The notes below the pieces were generated by a model. That model did not search any database. It was not told the origin of the DNA and saw nothing but the letters and a program-made list of their open reading frames with translations. From contig CM051021.1 in NCBI GenBank assembly GCA_027704905.1, positions 2,147,106 through 2,211,105 on the forward strand: 64,000 nucleotides of DNA, written 5' to 3'. Below are positions 11,146 through 28,676 of the stretch, in pieces. How positions within the stretch are numbered: position 1 is the stretch's first letter; every line of letters starts with the position of its first letter. The stretch is from Muraenolepis orangiensis. Taxonomy: Eukaryota; Chordata; Actinopteri; Gadiformes; Muraenolepididae. Position numbers and translations under genes: made by a program.

Positions 11146-11745
11146 GTACCACAGGTACAGGGTAAGTACTACAAGAGTTTGAGTCGCCATTGAGTCGCAA
11201 TGTAAATCCAACCCGATGACGAGGTTGTTAGGATGCAAATGAAGAGAGAAGCATGGTCTCTCCTTTAGTCTGTTCGTATGCAAATGAAGAGAGAAGCATG
11301 GTCTCTCCTTTGTTCTGTTGTTTGTATGAAACATATGGGTTGTTTCCACGTGATGCGAGGAAATAACCTACTCTACTAAACCAGAGGTAGAGCTCACCTT
11401 CTTGGTTTAGCTTTCAGAAGTTTAATAACTTAAATCTAGTTTTCAGCGCGCTTTAGGCTGAATGTAGGCTATTAATCCTTCTTCTTTTTTACAAAGTGTG
11501 GCTCAGTTTTCTGGGCCACCTATAATCGTTTCCCTATAAACATCACTAGTCTGTATGACTGTAGGATTGATATGGCTCATTCATTTAGGCTGGGTCATTC
11601 ATACAGACTTCAATAAGAAAATAACTGTTTATATTTTAGGTTAGAGAAATTCAAGAAAACAAGGCCAAGGAACCAATTCCTTGGACAGCCAGTAGGGATC
11701 TGAGGTCAGAACCATACTCAGTTAAACCCCCTCTCTCGCCCTCCC

Positions 11746-11754
11746 CCTCCCCCG

Positions 11755-11794
<40 letters not shown>

Positions 11795-11827
11795 CTCTCT
11801 CTCGCTCTCTCTAGCTCTCTCTAGCTC

Positions 11828-11922
<95 letters not shown>

Positions 11923-11932
11923 CACACACAGG
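11746..11932. repeat. (CT)n-(CA)n compound microsatellite
   Basis: CT-rich run (about 11756-11832) followed by about 50 CA units (about 11834-11930), inside the LTR element. Confidence 0.9.
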
Positions 11933-12029
11933 TTTAAGCTGAGCCTGATACACACATACCTATTGATATACTGAAACATATAAGAAACAGTTGAGCTGTT
12001 ATACAGCAATAAAGGGGTTGCAATCCCTA

Positions 12030-12415
12030 GTATATTGATTTTGTTTTATTTGATAATTCATTCATTGATTAATTTGAGTTGTTGATTACTGGAAGGTGTT
12101 TTATTTGATTCATACATTCATTCATTTGATTGGTTGATTCATTTTGTTTTATTTGATAATTCATTCATTTTGTTTTATTTGATTCATTCATTCATTCATT
12201 TGATTTGATGATTGATGTTGTTTTATTTCATTCATTCATTCATTTGATTCATTGATTGTTTTTGTTTTATATGATTCATCCATTCATTCATTTGATTCAT
12301 TGATTGTTTTTGTTTTATTTGATTCATCCATTCATTCATTCATTTGATTTGTTGATTGATTTTGTTTTATTTGATTCATTCATTTATTGATTTGATTTGT
12401 TTGGGGTATTGTTTT
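12030..12415. repeat. ATTC-type tandem repeat (TTTTGTTTTATTTGATTCATTCATT)
   Basis: Seven or so irregular units mixing TTTTGTTTTATTTGATTC with (ATTC)n. It directly precedes the coding remnants of the LTR element. Confidence 0.85.
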
Positions 12416-12482
12416 GCCGACTCATTTGATTGATTGGTTTATGTATTTTGTGCATTCATTACTATCAAGTGTGTTATTTAAT

Positions 12483-12636
12483 GAACAGATTGTTCCGTGA
12501 GGCCTCCCCCACTGACTTCAGAGAACCAAAGAAATGCCCTGATCCAGTCCAGCCAAAACGCTCAAGGCCAGTCAGAACCTTGGTCAAACCTATTCGACTC
12601 AAAGACTACGACATTGGAGATGTCAACACGGCATAA
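12483..12636 (+). pseudogene. Possible pol C-terminal tail (integrase end)
   Basis: A short open frame ends with 'RPVRTLVKPIRLKDYDIG' and a stop. This basic, proline-containing tail with a terminal 'DYxxG'-like motif resembles the ends of many LTR-element integrases. It overlaps the start of the Ig-domain ORF in another frame, as pol and env often overlap. An acceptor-like AATGAACAG lies just upstream. Weak similarity by eye only. Confidence 0.35.
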
Positions 12637-13165
12637 GTCTCTGAGGAGAAATCAACGAGCAAGACAAGGAAATGAAGTCACAGGAATGAAAGGGAGCTCA
12701 GTCATACTCCCATGTAACATTGGACTCTATAAAGCAGACGCTGTATGGACGAAACAAAACAGGAAACTCAGCGAATTACATTCAAATTCCACACATGAAA
12801 ACAGAATGAAACAATTTGGGAATTGTTCACTCCTCATCAAAGATGTCAAACAGGAAGATGAGGGACAATATGAATGCAGAGATCAGAATTTTCCTTTGTT
12901 TAACTATAAGAATACAACCCTAACAGTACAAGAGAACAGTGAAAATCCAACACAACCATTAGCAACTTCAATGAAACCAGAAACTCGTATGACTCTAAGT
13001 CCACGCAGTACTTTGAAACCAGCTTCCTCAAACTCAAGTACAATCTTTTTCTCTACCACCATCAACACACTGAGACCGGATAATCTGAACACAGAAGCCT
13101 CCACTGCTAGTATAGCCTTGACTATCGTAACCAGAATCCCACAAGATCCAGAAGGACTCCAATAG
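12497..13165 (+). CDS. Ig V-like domain ORF carried by the LTR element
   Basis: This is a 222-aa open frame. After a polar N-terminus without a clear signal peptide comes an Ig domain: Cys73 in 'SVILPC', Trp84 eleven residues later, and Cys127 in 'EDEGQYEC', the canonical D-x-G-x-Y-x-C strand-F motif. Residues ~140-222 are rich in Thr, Ser, Pro and Asn, like a mucin stalk, with several N-x-S/T sites. The frame stops just before a hydrophobic segment that is open in another frame (13166-13386). It lies where env would be, but shows no surface-subunit features that I recognise. It could be a transduced host Ig receptor gene, an unusual envelope, or a host gene inside which an element was built. 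The start codon is uncertain; a spliced leader exon is possible. Confidence 0.55.
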   Translation: MRPPPLTSENQRNALIQSSQNAQGQSEPWSNLFDSKTTTLEMSTRHKSLRRNQRARQGNEVTGMKGSSVILPCNIGLYKADAVWTKQNRKLSELHSNSTHENRMKQFGNCSLLIKDVKQEDEGQYECRDQNFPLFNYKNTTLTVQENSENPTQPLATSMKPETRMTLSPRSTLKPASSNSSTIFFSTTINTLRPDNLNTEASTASIALTIVTRIPQDPEGLQ

Positions 13166-13386
13166 AAGCAACACAACCAGGCTTTGGAGTTGGTCTAATT
13201 GTCGTGATCCTGATAATCGGTTGTGCTATTCCTATCATACGAGGAATGATAACAAGGGGTATTGGTAGAGCGATGAATATACAGGCAGTTCAGATGGCTA
13301 TCATGCGAGCAGAAGAGTATGAAGGCCGGTGTGTGTGTTCAATTCTTGAAGATCGGTACACAGTACTTAAACATCAGAGTGTGTGA
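13166..13386 (+). pseudogene. Envelope-like membrane anchor and tail, out of frame with the Ig ORF
   Basis: The frame gives 'GFGVGLIVVVILIIGCAIP', a strong transmembrane helix with a Cys near the membrane. A basic amphipathic tail follows ('RGMITRGIGRAMNIQAVQ...EEYE'), like the C-terminal tails of gammaretrovirus-type envelope transmembrane subunits. It is shifted relative to the preceding Ig/stalk frame, so one frameshift or a splice junction separates them. I see no fusion peptide, heptad region or CX6CC motif upstream, so envelope origin rests on the tail alone. Confidence 0.4.
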
Positions 13387-14014
13387 AGAGGTTGTGGATG
13401 TTTGAAGGGCTGTGCCTAGGACAGGGACAATTATTCAAAATACTGTGAAAGAGAATGAATGATGGACAGACCTAAGTTGGCAAATACTCATCCATTCATA
13501 TTTCAACTGAATTTTTATTTTTTAATTTTTAATTTTTAATCTTTTTGTTGTATTTGTTTTGAATTATGTTTTTGGATGCTTGGGCAGACTGCAGACTGAC
13601 TGAGTTTTCCTTTGGAACCCTGGTGACCACAAGATGAAGCTGATCTTGTGTTTCATTGGTGAATTTATTTGTGTTGTATTGAAGGATTTACTTTGCAAAT
13701 TTTATTGGGATTTGTTTGTGGTAACATTGTTACATTTCCTTTATTTCCTTTATGTGTATTATTCTGTTCATTTTTAATTTTTATTTTTAATTTTTATTTT
13801 ATTTTTTGTTTTATCAATGTTGTTTTGCAGATTGACACTGGGGTTAGTCACTCTGCAAGGGGGGAGATGAAGGTTTTCATTGATAAACATTCTCATTGAT
13901 AAACATCTCTAAATACAATATGTTGTAGAGAACTACATAGTGATGGGTTACTTTCAAGTATAACCTATTCAAGCATGTTTACATTTATGTCATACAATAA
14001 TCAAATACAATGTA

Positions 14015-14435
14015 TTTTTTGGGTCTATTATTCAGAGTCAACAGGACTAGTGGAAAGGGCTAATGGAACAATTACATTGAATTTAAATAAGGTGAAGAGG
14101 CTTAACTAACATGTTTGTTCCTTATAGGATACTTGGACACAGTGAGGAACCAAAGCAGCTAGAAGATGCTAGCTACATGTATAAAATGCCTCACATCTGT
14201 CTATGAGTGTCTGTTTGAACAGGAGCAGGCAGCCGATCCAACCTCAGACAAACCATCACCCCAGGTTGAGGACTGGGTATACGTCTGCATCCTAAAACCA
14301 ACGTGGGTCCAGTCAAACGTTAAGCAATCATACCAGATCCAAGTCACATCATCTGCCATCCTGATAGATGTGGACTTTGGGTACATCTCAGCGGTTGTAG
14401 TCCGACACAACCTACATATGGATTCCATTGAATAA
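14015..14435 (+). pseudogene. Integrase-like pol remnants
   Basis: Around 14035-14090 one frame reads 'STGLVERANGTI', matching the 'QSxGxVERxNxTLK' block near the end of the retroviral integrase core. At 14250-14435 another frame gives 'VEDWVYVCILKPTW', 'SYQIQVTSSAI' and 'VRHNLHMD', in the order of the integrase C-terminal SH3-like domain. Stops and frameshifts lie between them. Integrase should precede env, yet here it follows the Ig/membrane ORF, so the element is rearranged or recombinant. Confidence 0.6.
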
Positions 14436-15363
14436 CATCACACAATGCAGATAACAGGGGTTTTTCTTCTACAGCAACATTAAGAAGATTTGCTACAACA
14501 GCACATAGATAAAATACCTGATTTAGGGAATCATGGGCCCCCTAGGACCACAAAAAACCTGGTTTAGGGAATCATGGGCCCCCTAGGACCACTGATTGTA
14601 TAATATCTTTTATCAGGATGATAATGGGAAAGTTGAGATACCTTAGAATTGGTATTACGGGTATGATGGGTCAACTCATTCCATTGATATTGTTTTTAAA
14701 TACATATGTGATTGAATGTTTTTGATTAACTGAGATTTCATTTTTCAATATGTTTTTGATATAATGCAATCATACAAGTGTGGGTTAATGGTTATGAAGC
14801 CTATTTGTATCAGATGAACAGATTTTGTGTTTGTTTTGATTGTGTTTAATGTTTTGTGCTTAATTCCCCCCAGGGAATGGTGAATCATAAATGAAGACCT
14901 TAAGGAATGTAATCTTGAATAAGAAAACATGGACATTGTTTTACTATTGCTAAATATCAGTGTTTTCATTTTGTGCTACATATATACATATTTGCCAGAG
15001 TATATTTACTGAGATACCAGAGAGTAATAATACTACATTATGCAATATTCACAGAAAGGGGTTTAATCAGAGTTACAATGCTTGAACTAACGCATGCATG
15101 AACCTTGTGAACAATTAATTTTACAGGAAGTCCTGAAGGAGAACAGTGACTGTGGTTTTTCAATGATGTTACACTGTATGCAGTACAATCGCATATGGTT
15201 TTTCAAAATGGCGGTTAAATTTTGCTATGACTCTTTATGTGAATAATATGTTAATTGCACTGTTAATTGTGAAATGGAATGATGAGGCAATTGAAGGTAT
15301 ATGTTTTTTTGGTGTGAACATTTTTGTGTTGGGACTTCTTTATAGAGTCCCAAAGGGGGGATA

Positions 15364-15500
15364 TGTAGTGTATTTTTATACACTAAGTATACAACTAAAA
15401 CACTATCTGTGATACTATATGCATTATCTGTGATACTGTATGCATTGTAAGGGCCATGTGTATTGAAGTGACCAAAAGGTGCTGCCAGGAAGGCGACCCC
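15364..15500 (+). repeat. 3' LTR, first 137 bp (rest in gap)
   Basis: It starts TGTAGTG directly after a polypurine tract and repeats 9323-9459 without visible differences until the N run at 15501. Confidence 0.9.
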
Positions 15501-16500
15501 NNNNNNNNNNNNNNNNNNNNNNNNNNNNNNNNNNNNNNNNNNNNNNNNNNNNNNNNNNNNNNNNNNNNNNNNNNNNNNNNNNNNNNNNNNNNNNNNNNNN
15601 NNNNNNNNNNNNNNNNNNNNNNNNNNNNNNNNNNNNNNNNNNNNNNNNNNNNNNNNNNNNNNNNNNNNNNNNNNNNNNNNNNNNNNNNNNNNNNNNNNNN
15701 NNNNNNNNNNNNNNNNNNNNNNNNNNNNNNNNNNNNNNNNNNNNNNNNNNNNNNNNNNNNNNNNNNNNNNNNNNNNNNNNNNNNNNNNNNNNNNNNNNNN
15801 NNNNNNNNNNNNNNNNNNNNNNNNNNNNNNNNNNNNNNNNNNNNNNNNNNNNNNNNNNNNNNNNNNNNNNNNNNNNNNNNNNNNNNNNNNNNNNNNNNNN
15901 NNNNNNNNNNNNNNNNNNNNNNNNNNNNNNNNNNNNNNNNNNNNNNNNNNNNNNNNNNNNNNNNNNNNNNNNNNNNNNNNNNNNNNNNNNNNNNNNNNNN
16001 NNNNNNNNNNNNNNNNNNNNNNNNNNNNNNNNNNNNNNNNNNNNNNNNNNNNNNNNNNNNNNNNNNNNNNNNNNNNNNNNNNNNNNNNNNNNNNNNNNNN
16101 NNNNNNNNNNNNNNNNNNNNNNNNNNNNNNNNNNNNNNNNNNNNNNNNNNNNNNNNNNNNNNNNNNNNNNNNNNNNNNNNNNNNNNNNNNNNNNNNNNNN
16201 NNNNNNNNNNNNNNNNNNNNNNNNNNNNNNNNNNNNNNNNNNNNNNNNNNNNNNNNNNNNNNNNNNNNNNNNNNNNNNNNNNNNNNNNNNNNNNNNNNNN
16301 NNNNNNNNNNNNNNNNNNNNNNNNNNNNNNNNNNNNNNNNNNNNNNNNNNNNNNNNNNNNNNNNNNNNNNNNNNNNNNNNNNNNNNNNNNNNNNNNNNNN
16401 NNNNNNNNNNNNNNNNNNNNNNNNNNNNNNNNNNNNNNNNNNNNNNNNNNNNNNNNNNNNNNNNNNNNNNNNNNNNNNNNNNNNNNNNNNNNNNNNNNNN
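15501..16500. other. Assembly gap (1000 N)
   Basis: Exactly 1000 N bases, so probably an arbitrary-length scaffold gap. It starts inside the 3' LTR. Open frames drawn across it are meaningless. Confidence 1.
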
Positions 16501-18456
<1,956 letters not shown>

Positions 18457-19399
18457 AGGAAACCATAGAGCCAGAACAGCTATCTTGCTATAGCTATTAG
18501 AAATTATTGTGCCCAGGATACACTAAGTTTTAATATATCTATATCATATATATACAGATATATAGATATAGATATATATATATATATAAGAGAGAGACAG
18601 AGAGAGCAAGAGAGAGAGCAGAACAGAATGGAAGTGTTGGTCAGCTGCAGTAGTAACTAGACTAGCAGACTAAGTAGTAACTTGGCTATTTTTGTGAGTT
18701 TGCTGCCATCTTAAGGCCAGAAACCATCACCCATGGTCTGAACTCATGGCACAAAAATGTATTATAATAATAATAATAATAATATCATGGTCAACACATT
18801 TTCTGTCTCCTTAGTTTCCAAAGATAAGGATAATTGGTTCTAATCAAATGGTGATATCGTGTCATAGATGCTTTATGATCAGTTACCTGTAGAGGGCAGC
18901 AAACAACAAAGTCATCTAGTGTGGGGGGTTTACAAGAGAGCAGAACAAAACACTTACACTGCATGGCCACTAGGGATGTCCATACTCCATATACAAACCC
19001 TGCACTACTTCTAGCCAATCACAAAAGAAAGTTACTGCAAGAACAGTATACTTCCGCGGTGGTAAGAGCCACCTGGTAGCCAACGGTTAGGAACCCAGAA
19101 GGCTGTAGCTGTGTTAGCAGCACTGCTCATGGTTAGCTCCCAGTGGCGCTGCACTTCAACGCCATCGTGACCCATCACCACCCGATGATGGCCATGATGC
19201 CGCCGCCACCACCGGTTTTGCCTGGCAACACCTGGCATGGCAGTCCCATGGTAGTGTGTCCCGCTTGACGGAATGGAAAAGCCCCCTGGGTTTACAGGCT
19301 GTGTTCCAGGGCAAACCCTACACCCCCCCCCCACCCCCAGACTCAATCCAAGACACCCGCCTTGGAGTCCCAGGAGAGGAGGGGGCCAGGATGCGGGGC

Positions 19400-24625
<5,226 letters not shown>

Positions 24626-24639
24626 ATAGCGGTATATAT

Positions 24640-24960
24640 ATACTAATATATATATAATGTATATCAAACACTTCCCCGATACACCAACGATACATTCAAA
24701 GCGACATATCTCATGTAATTTGTCTGGGTTTTTTTTGCCTCTTCAAAAACAAGGGGGGCTAGCTGGTGGCGCTAGCTGGTAGCTACTTAGCACACGGCGC
24801 TGCATTTCTACGTCATCACGCAGTGCCGCATTCACCTGCTGCTGCACCACCGGGCCACACCTGTAGGGGTCAGCAAACTGCACACTGCAGCAGAAGCAGT
24901 GGGGGGGGGAGAGAACAAAAAGTGTTGTTGTTGTTGTTGTTGTTGTGGTGTTGCCCGTTC
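24640..24960 (-). promoter_or_regulatory. Putative rce1 promoter / 5' UTR region
   Basis: This lies immediately upstream of the rce1 start, is locally CpG-enriched (about 24770-24880), and contains a CRE/ATF-like GATGACGTA (minus strand, about 24811). No TATA box is obvious. Assignment rests mainly on position. Confidence 0.35.
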
Positions 24961-25099
24961 TTTTATTGGTGCAACATATTACTCTTCCTTTAACCCTGAA
25001 CCCTCCTCAGCGAGGAGAGAGCCAACAGAGAGGCAGGGGGGGATAAGGGATAGAGGCATCCTTTGACTAAATGTGGTGTTATGTCGTCGTTCGTTTCTG

Positions 25100-25710
25100 A
25101 TAGACGGAATAACGTTGATATGATCCATGAGAACCTCAATAAGAACGTTGATATGATCCATTAGAACGCCAATAAGAACGTTGTTATGATCCATTAGAAC
25201 GTCAATAAGAACGTTGATATGATATATTAGAACGTCAATAAGAACGTTGTTATGATCCATTAGAACGTCAATAAGAATGTTGATATGATCCATGAGAACG
25301 TCAATAAGAACGTTGATATGATCCATTAGAACGTCAATAAGAATGTTGATATGATCCATGAGAACGTCAATAAGAACGTTGTTATGATCCATTAGAACGT
25401 CAATAAGAATGTTGATATGATCCATGAGAACGTCAATAAGAACGTTGTTATGATCCATTAGAACGTCAATAAGAATGTTGATATGATCCATGAGAACGTC
25501 AATAAGAACGTTGATATGATCCATGAGAACGTTAATAAGAACGTTGATATGATCCATGAGAACGTCAATAAGAACGTTGATATGATCCATGAGAACGTTG
25601 ATATGATCCATTAGAACGTCAATAAGAACGTTGATATGATCCATTAGATTCTAATGGATCATATCAACATAAGAACGTTGATATGATCCATTAGAACGTC
25701 AATAAGAAGC
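25100..25710. repeat. 33-bp minisatellite
   Basis: About 18 units of roughly 33 bp built from GAACGTCAATAAGAACGTTG and ATATGATCCATTA, with ATG/TTG and A/G variants. Eleven-codon periodicity keeps a ~220-aa minus-strand frame open ('MDHINVLIDVL' repeats). This is not a gene. Confidence 0.95.
25630..25668. repeat. Perfect 19-bp palindrome inside the 33-bp array
   Basis: Left arm GTTGATATGATCCATTAGA, one-base centre (T, 25649), then its exact reverse complement TCTAATGGATCATATCAAC. It marks one inverted unit in an otherwise direct array. Confidence 0.95.
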
Positions 25711-27560
25711 CATGAGCAGTCTGTACAGGCCTCCAGCCTCAAGCAGTCTGTAAGCCTCCAGCCCTGAGCAGTCTGTAGACCTCCAGCCTCGAGCAGTCTG
25801 TACAGGCCCCCAGCCTAGAGCAGTCTGTCAGCCTCCAGCCAAAGCAGTCTGTATAGGCCTCCAGCCATGAGCAGTCTGTAGGCCTCCAGCCATGAGCAGT
25901 CTGTAGACCATCAGCCCTGAGCAGTCTGTAGACCTCCAGCCATGAGCAGTCAGTATAGACCTCCAGCCATGAGCAGTCTGTAGGCCTCCAGCCATGAGCA
26001 GTCAGTATAGACCTCCAGCCATGAGCAGTCTGTAGGCCTCCAGCCATGAGCAGTCAGTATAGACCTCCAGCCATGAGCAGTCTGTAGGCCTCCAGCCATG
26101 AGCAGTCAGTATAGACCTCCAGCCATGAGCTGTCTGTAGACCTTCAGCCATGAGCAGTCTGTAGACCTTCAGCCATGAGCAGTCTGTAGACCTCCAGCCA
26201 TGAGCAGTCAGTATAGACCTCCAGCCATGAGCAGTCTGTAGGCCTCCAGCCATGAGCAGTCAGTATAGACCTCCAGCCATGAGCAGTCTGTAGACCTTCA
26301 GCCATGAGCAGTCTGTAGACCTTCAGCCATGAGCAGTCTGTAGACCTCCAGCCATGAGCAGTCAGTATAGACCTCCAGCCATGAGCAGTCTGTAGACCTT
26401 CAGCCATGAGCAGTCTGTAGACCTCCAGCCATGAGCAGTCAGTATAGACCTCCAGCCATGAGCAGTCAGTATAGACCTCCAGCCATGAGCAGTCTGTAGA
26501 CCTCCAGCCATGAGCAGTCAGTATAGACCTCCAGCCATGAGCAGTCTGTAGGCCTCCAGCCATGAGCAGTCTGTAGGCCTCAGGCCATGAGCAGTCTGTA
26601 GACCATCAGCCCTGAGCAGTCTGTAGACCTCCAGCCATGAGCAGTCTGTAGGCCTCCAGCCATGAGCAGTCTGTAGACCTCCAGCCATGAGCAGTCTGTA
26701 GGCCTCCAGCCATGAGCAGTCTGTACAGGCCTCGAGCTGTCTGTAAGCCTCCAGCCCTGAGCAGTCTGTAGGCCTCCAGCCTCGAGCAGTCTGTCGGCCT
26801 CCAGCCTTGAGCAGTCTGTACAGGCCTCCAGCCTCGAGCAGTCTGTCAGCCTCCAGCCATGAGCAGTCTGTAGGCCTCCAGCCTCGAGCAGTCTCTACAG
26901 GCCTCCAGCCTCGAGCAGTCAGTATAGGCCTCCAGCCATGAGCAGTCTATACAGGCCTCCAGCCATGAGCAGTCTGTCAGCCTCCAGCCTCGAGCAGTCT
27001 GTAGGCCTCCAGCCTCGAGCGGTCTGTCGGCCTCCAGCCTCGAGCAGTCAGTATAGGCCTTCAGCCTTGAGCAGTCTGTATAGGCCTCCAGCCATGAGCA
27101 GTCTATACAGGCCTCCAGCCATGAGCAGTCTGTCAGCCTCCAGCCTCGAGCAGTCTGTAGGCCTCCAGCCTCGAGCGGTCTGTCGGCCTCCAGCCTCGAG
27201 CAGTCAGTATAGGCCTCCAGCCTTGAGCAGTCTGTATAGGCCTCCAGCCTCGAGCAGTCAGTATAGGCCTCTAGCTTCGAGCAGTCTGTATAGGCCTCCA
27301 GCCTTGAGCAGTCTGGAGCAGTCTGTCGGCCTCCAGCCTTGAGCAGTCTGGAGCAGTCTGTCGGCCTCCAGCCTCGAGAAGTCTGTCGGCCTCCAGCCTT
27401 GAGCAGTCTGGAGCAGTCTGTCGGCCTCCAGCCTTGAGCAGTCTGTCCAGGCCTCCAGCCCTGAGCAGTCTGTAGACCTCCAGCCTCGAGCGGTCTGTAC
27501 AGGCCTCCAGCCTCGAGCGGTCTGTACAGGCCTCCAGCCTCAAGCAGTCTGTGGACCTCC
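25706..27560. repeat. 1.85-kb minisatellite (GAGCAGTCTGTA-GGCCTCCAGCC)
   Basis: About 70 units of 24-30 bp built from GAGCAGTCTGTAGGCCTCCA and GCCATGA/GCCTCGA. Sub-blocks alternate CAGTATAGA with CTGTAGG forms and change from 'catgagc' units (25.9-26.7 kb) to 'ctcgagc' units (26.7-27.5 kb). Open frames inside are repeat artefacts. It sits between rce1 and the peli3 5' region. Confidence 0.95.
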
Positions 27561-28260
27561 TGCCGCGCGTCGTGGCCGCCCTCGGATGGGCGGAGCTAGA
27601 ACGTTCTGAAGCTCCTGCAGGGCGGAGTTACGGCGGGGGGGAGGACCTAGTAGTCACTAGTGTGTGTGTGTGAGCTGAGTTGGATACTCACTAGTGTGTG
27701 AGCCTCTGCGTGTGTGTGAGTGTGTGCGTGACTCCGCGTTTTCTCCCTCTCTTTCTCTGTGTTGTTTGGAGGAAGAGGAGAGGCGTGACGACCGACCGAC
27801 CGGGGGACGTGTCTGTGGACCGTGACTCCCACCCCCACCCGTCTCTCCCCCCCCCCCCACCCTCCCCCCCAGCAGCGGATCCGATGACAGCGGGGAGGAG
27901 GAGGCGATGCACACCGGGCGGTCACCACACAGCGGCGGTGGAGGTGGAGGTGGTGGTGGTGGTTCTTCTTCTTCTTCTTCAGGACGACGACGACGACGTG
28001 AACGACGCGTCGGTCAGGTCCCCATCGCCCGTGGTGTCATTTTAACGCAACGCTTCTCGGTGTCAAGGCCGCCGTGCGGGGACCGACTGACGGACTGACT
28101 GACGGCCCGACCCGGGAGGAAGAGGAGGAGGAGGAGGAGGAGGGTCATCGAGGAGAGAAGCCCCCCCCCCCCCTGGGGACCGCACTCACACGTCGACCAT
28201 CAGCGGGTGGGTCAGCCTGCCTGGGCCGTTTCATGTTGGGGCATACCCTCTCTTAGTTGT
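27560..28260 (+). promoter_or_regulatory. CpG-rich region, candidate peli3 promoter and non-coding first exon
   Basis: This GC- and CpG-dense stretch (GCGCGTCGTGGCCGCC, GACCGACCGACCGGGGGACG, GACGACGACGACGTG) stands out from the AT-rich surroundings. It lies about 10 kb upstream of the peli3 start codon exon. A donor-like GTGGGT occurs near 28206. Pellino genes commonly have a 5' non-coding exon. No exon boundary can be fixed without transcripts. Confidence 0.4.
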
Positions 28261-28288
28261 GATTGTGAATGTGTGTGAGTACATACTA

Positions 28289-28408
<120 letters not shown>

Positions 28409-28450
28409 GTTCATATGTTGCCTGTATGACAAGGACTGTTGGTGCCTGCG

Positions 28451-28676
28451 TGTGGTGATGATAGTGGTGATAGTGATGATGGTGGTGATAGTGATGGTGT
28501 TGGTGTTGGTGATAGTGATGATGGTAGTGATAGTGATGGTGGTAATAGTGGTGATGATGATGATGGTGATGATGATAGTGATGATGGTAGTGGTGGTGAT
28601 AGTGATAGTGGTGGTGATAGTGATGGTGGTGATAGTGATGGTGGTAATAGTGGTGATGATAGTGATGATGTCTTAC
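28451..28676. repeat. GTGATGATGGTGATA-type repeat
   Basis: Irregular repeats of GTGATGATG/GTGATAGTG over about 225 bp. Confidence 0.85.

Larger units (their letters stand above)
9323..15500 (+). mobile_element. LTR retroelement (ERV-like), defective, truncated by assembly gap
   Basis: Two direct copies of the same LTR start (9323 and 15364) bracket about 5.5 kb. The first is followed by a primer-binding site, and the second is preceded by a purine tract (CCCAAAGGGGGGATA). The interior lacks recognisable gag, protease, reverse transcriptase or RNase H. It holds tandem repeats (10.7-12.4 kb), a short pol-C-terminus-like frame overlapping an Ig-domain/membrane ORF (12.5-13.4 kb), and integrase-like remnants (14.0-14.4 kb). 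The host target is an L1-like LINE. Target-site duplication cannot be tested because the right end is in the N gap. From 9840 to 10740 I see only broken frames, none assignable. Confidence 0.85.

Noticed and set aside
24979..25644. 221-aa minus-strand frame with MDHINVLIDVL repeats
   Set aside because: Translation of a 33-bp minisatellite; no start context, domain or splice support.
25100..25710. CRISPR-like regular direct repeats
   Set aside because: Units abut without unique spacers, and the setting is a vertebrate genome.
27698..28256. Open frames in the CpG-rich region as a coding exon
   Set aside because: GC-rich sequence with several short overlapping frames, none conserved or matching Pellino; a non-coding first exon is more likely.
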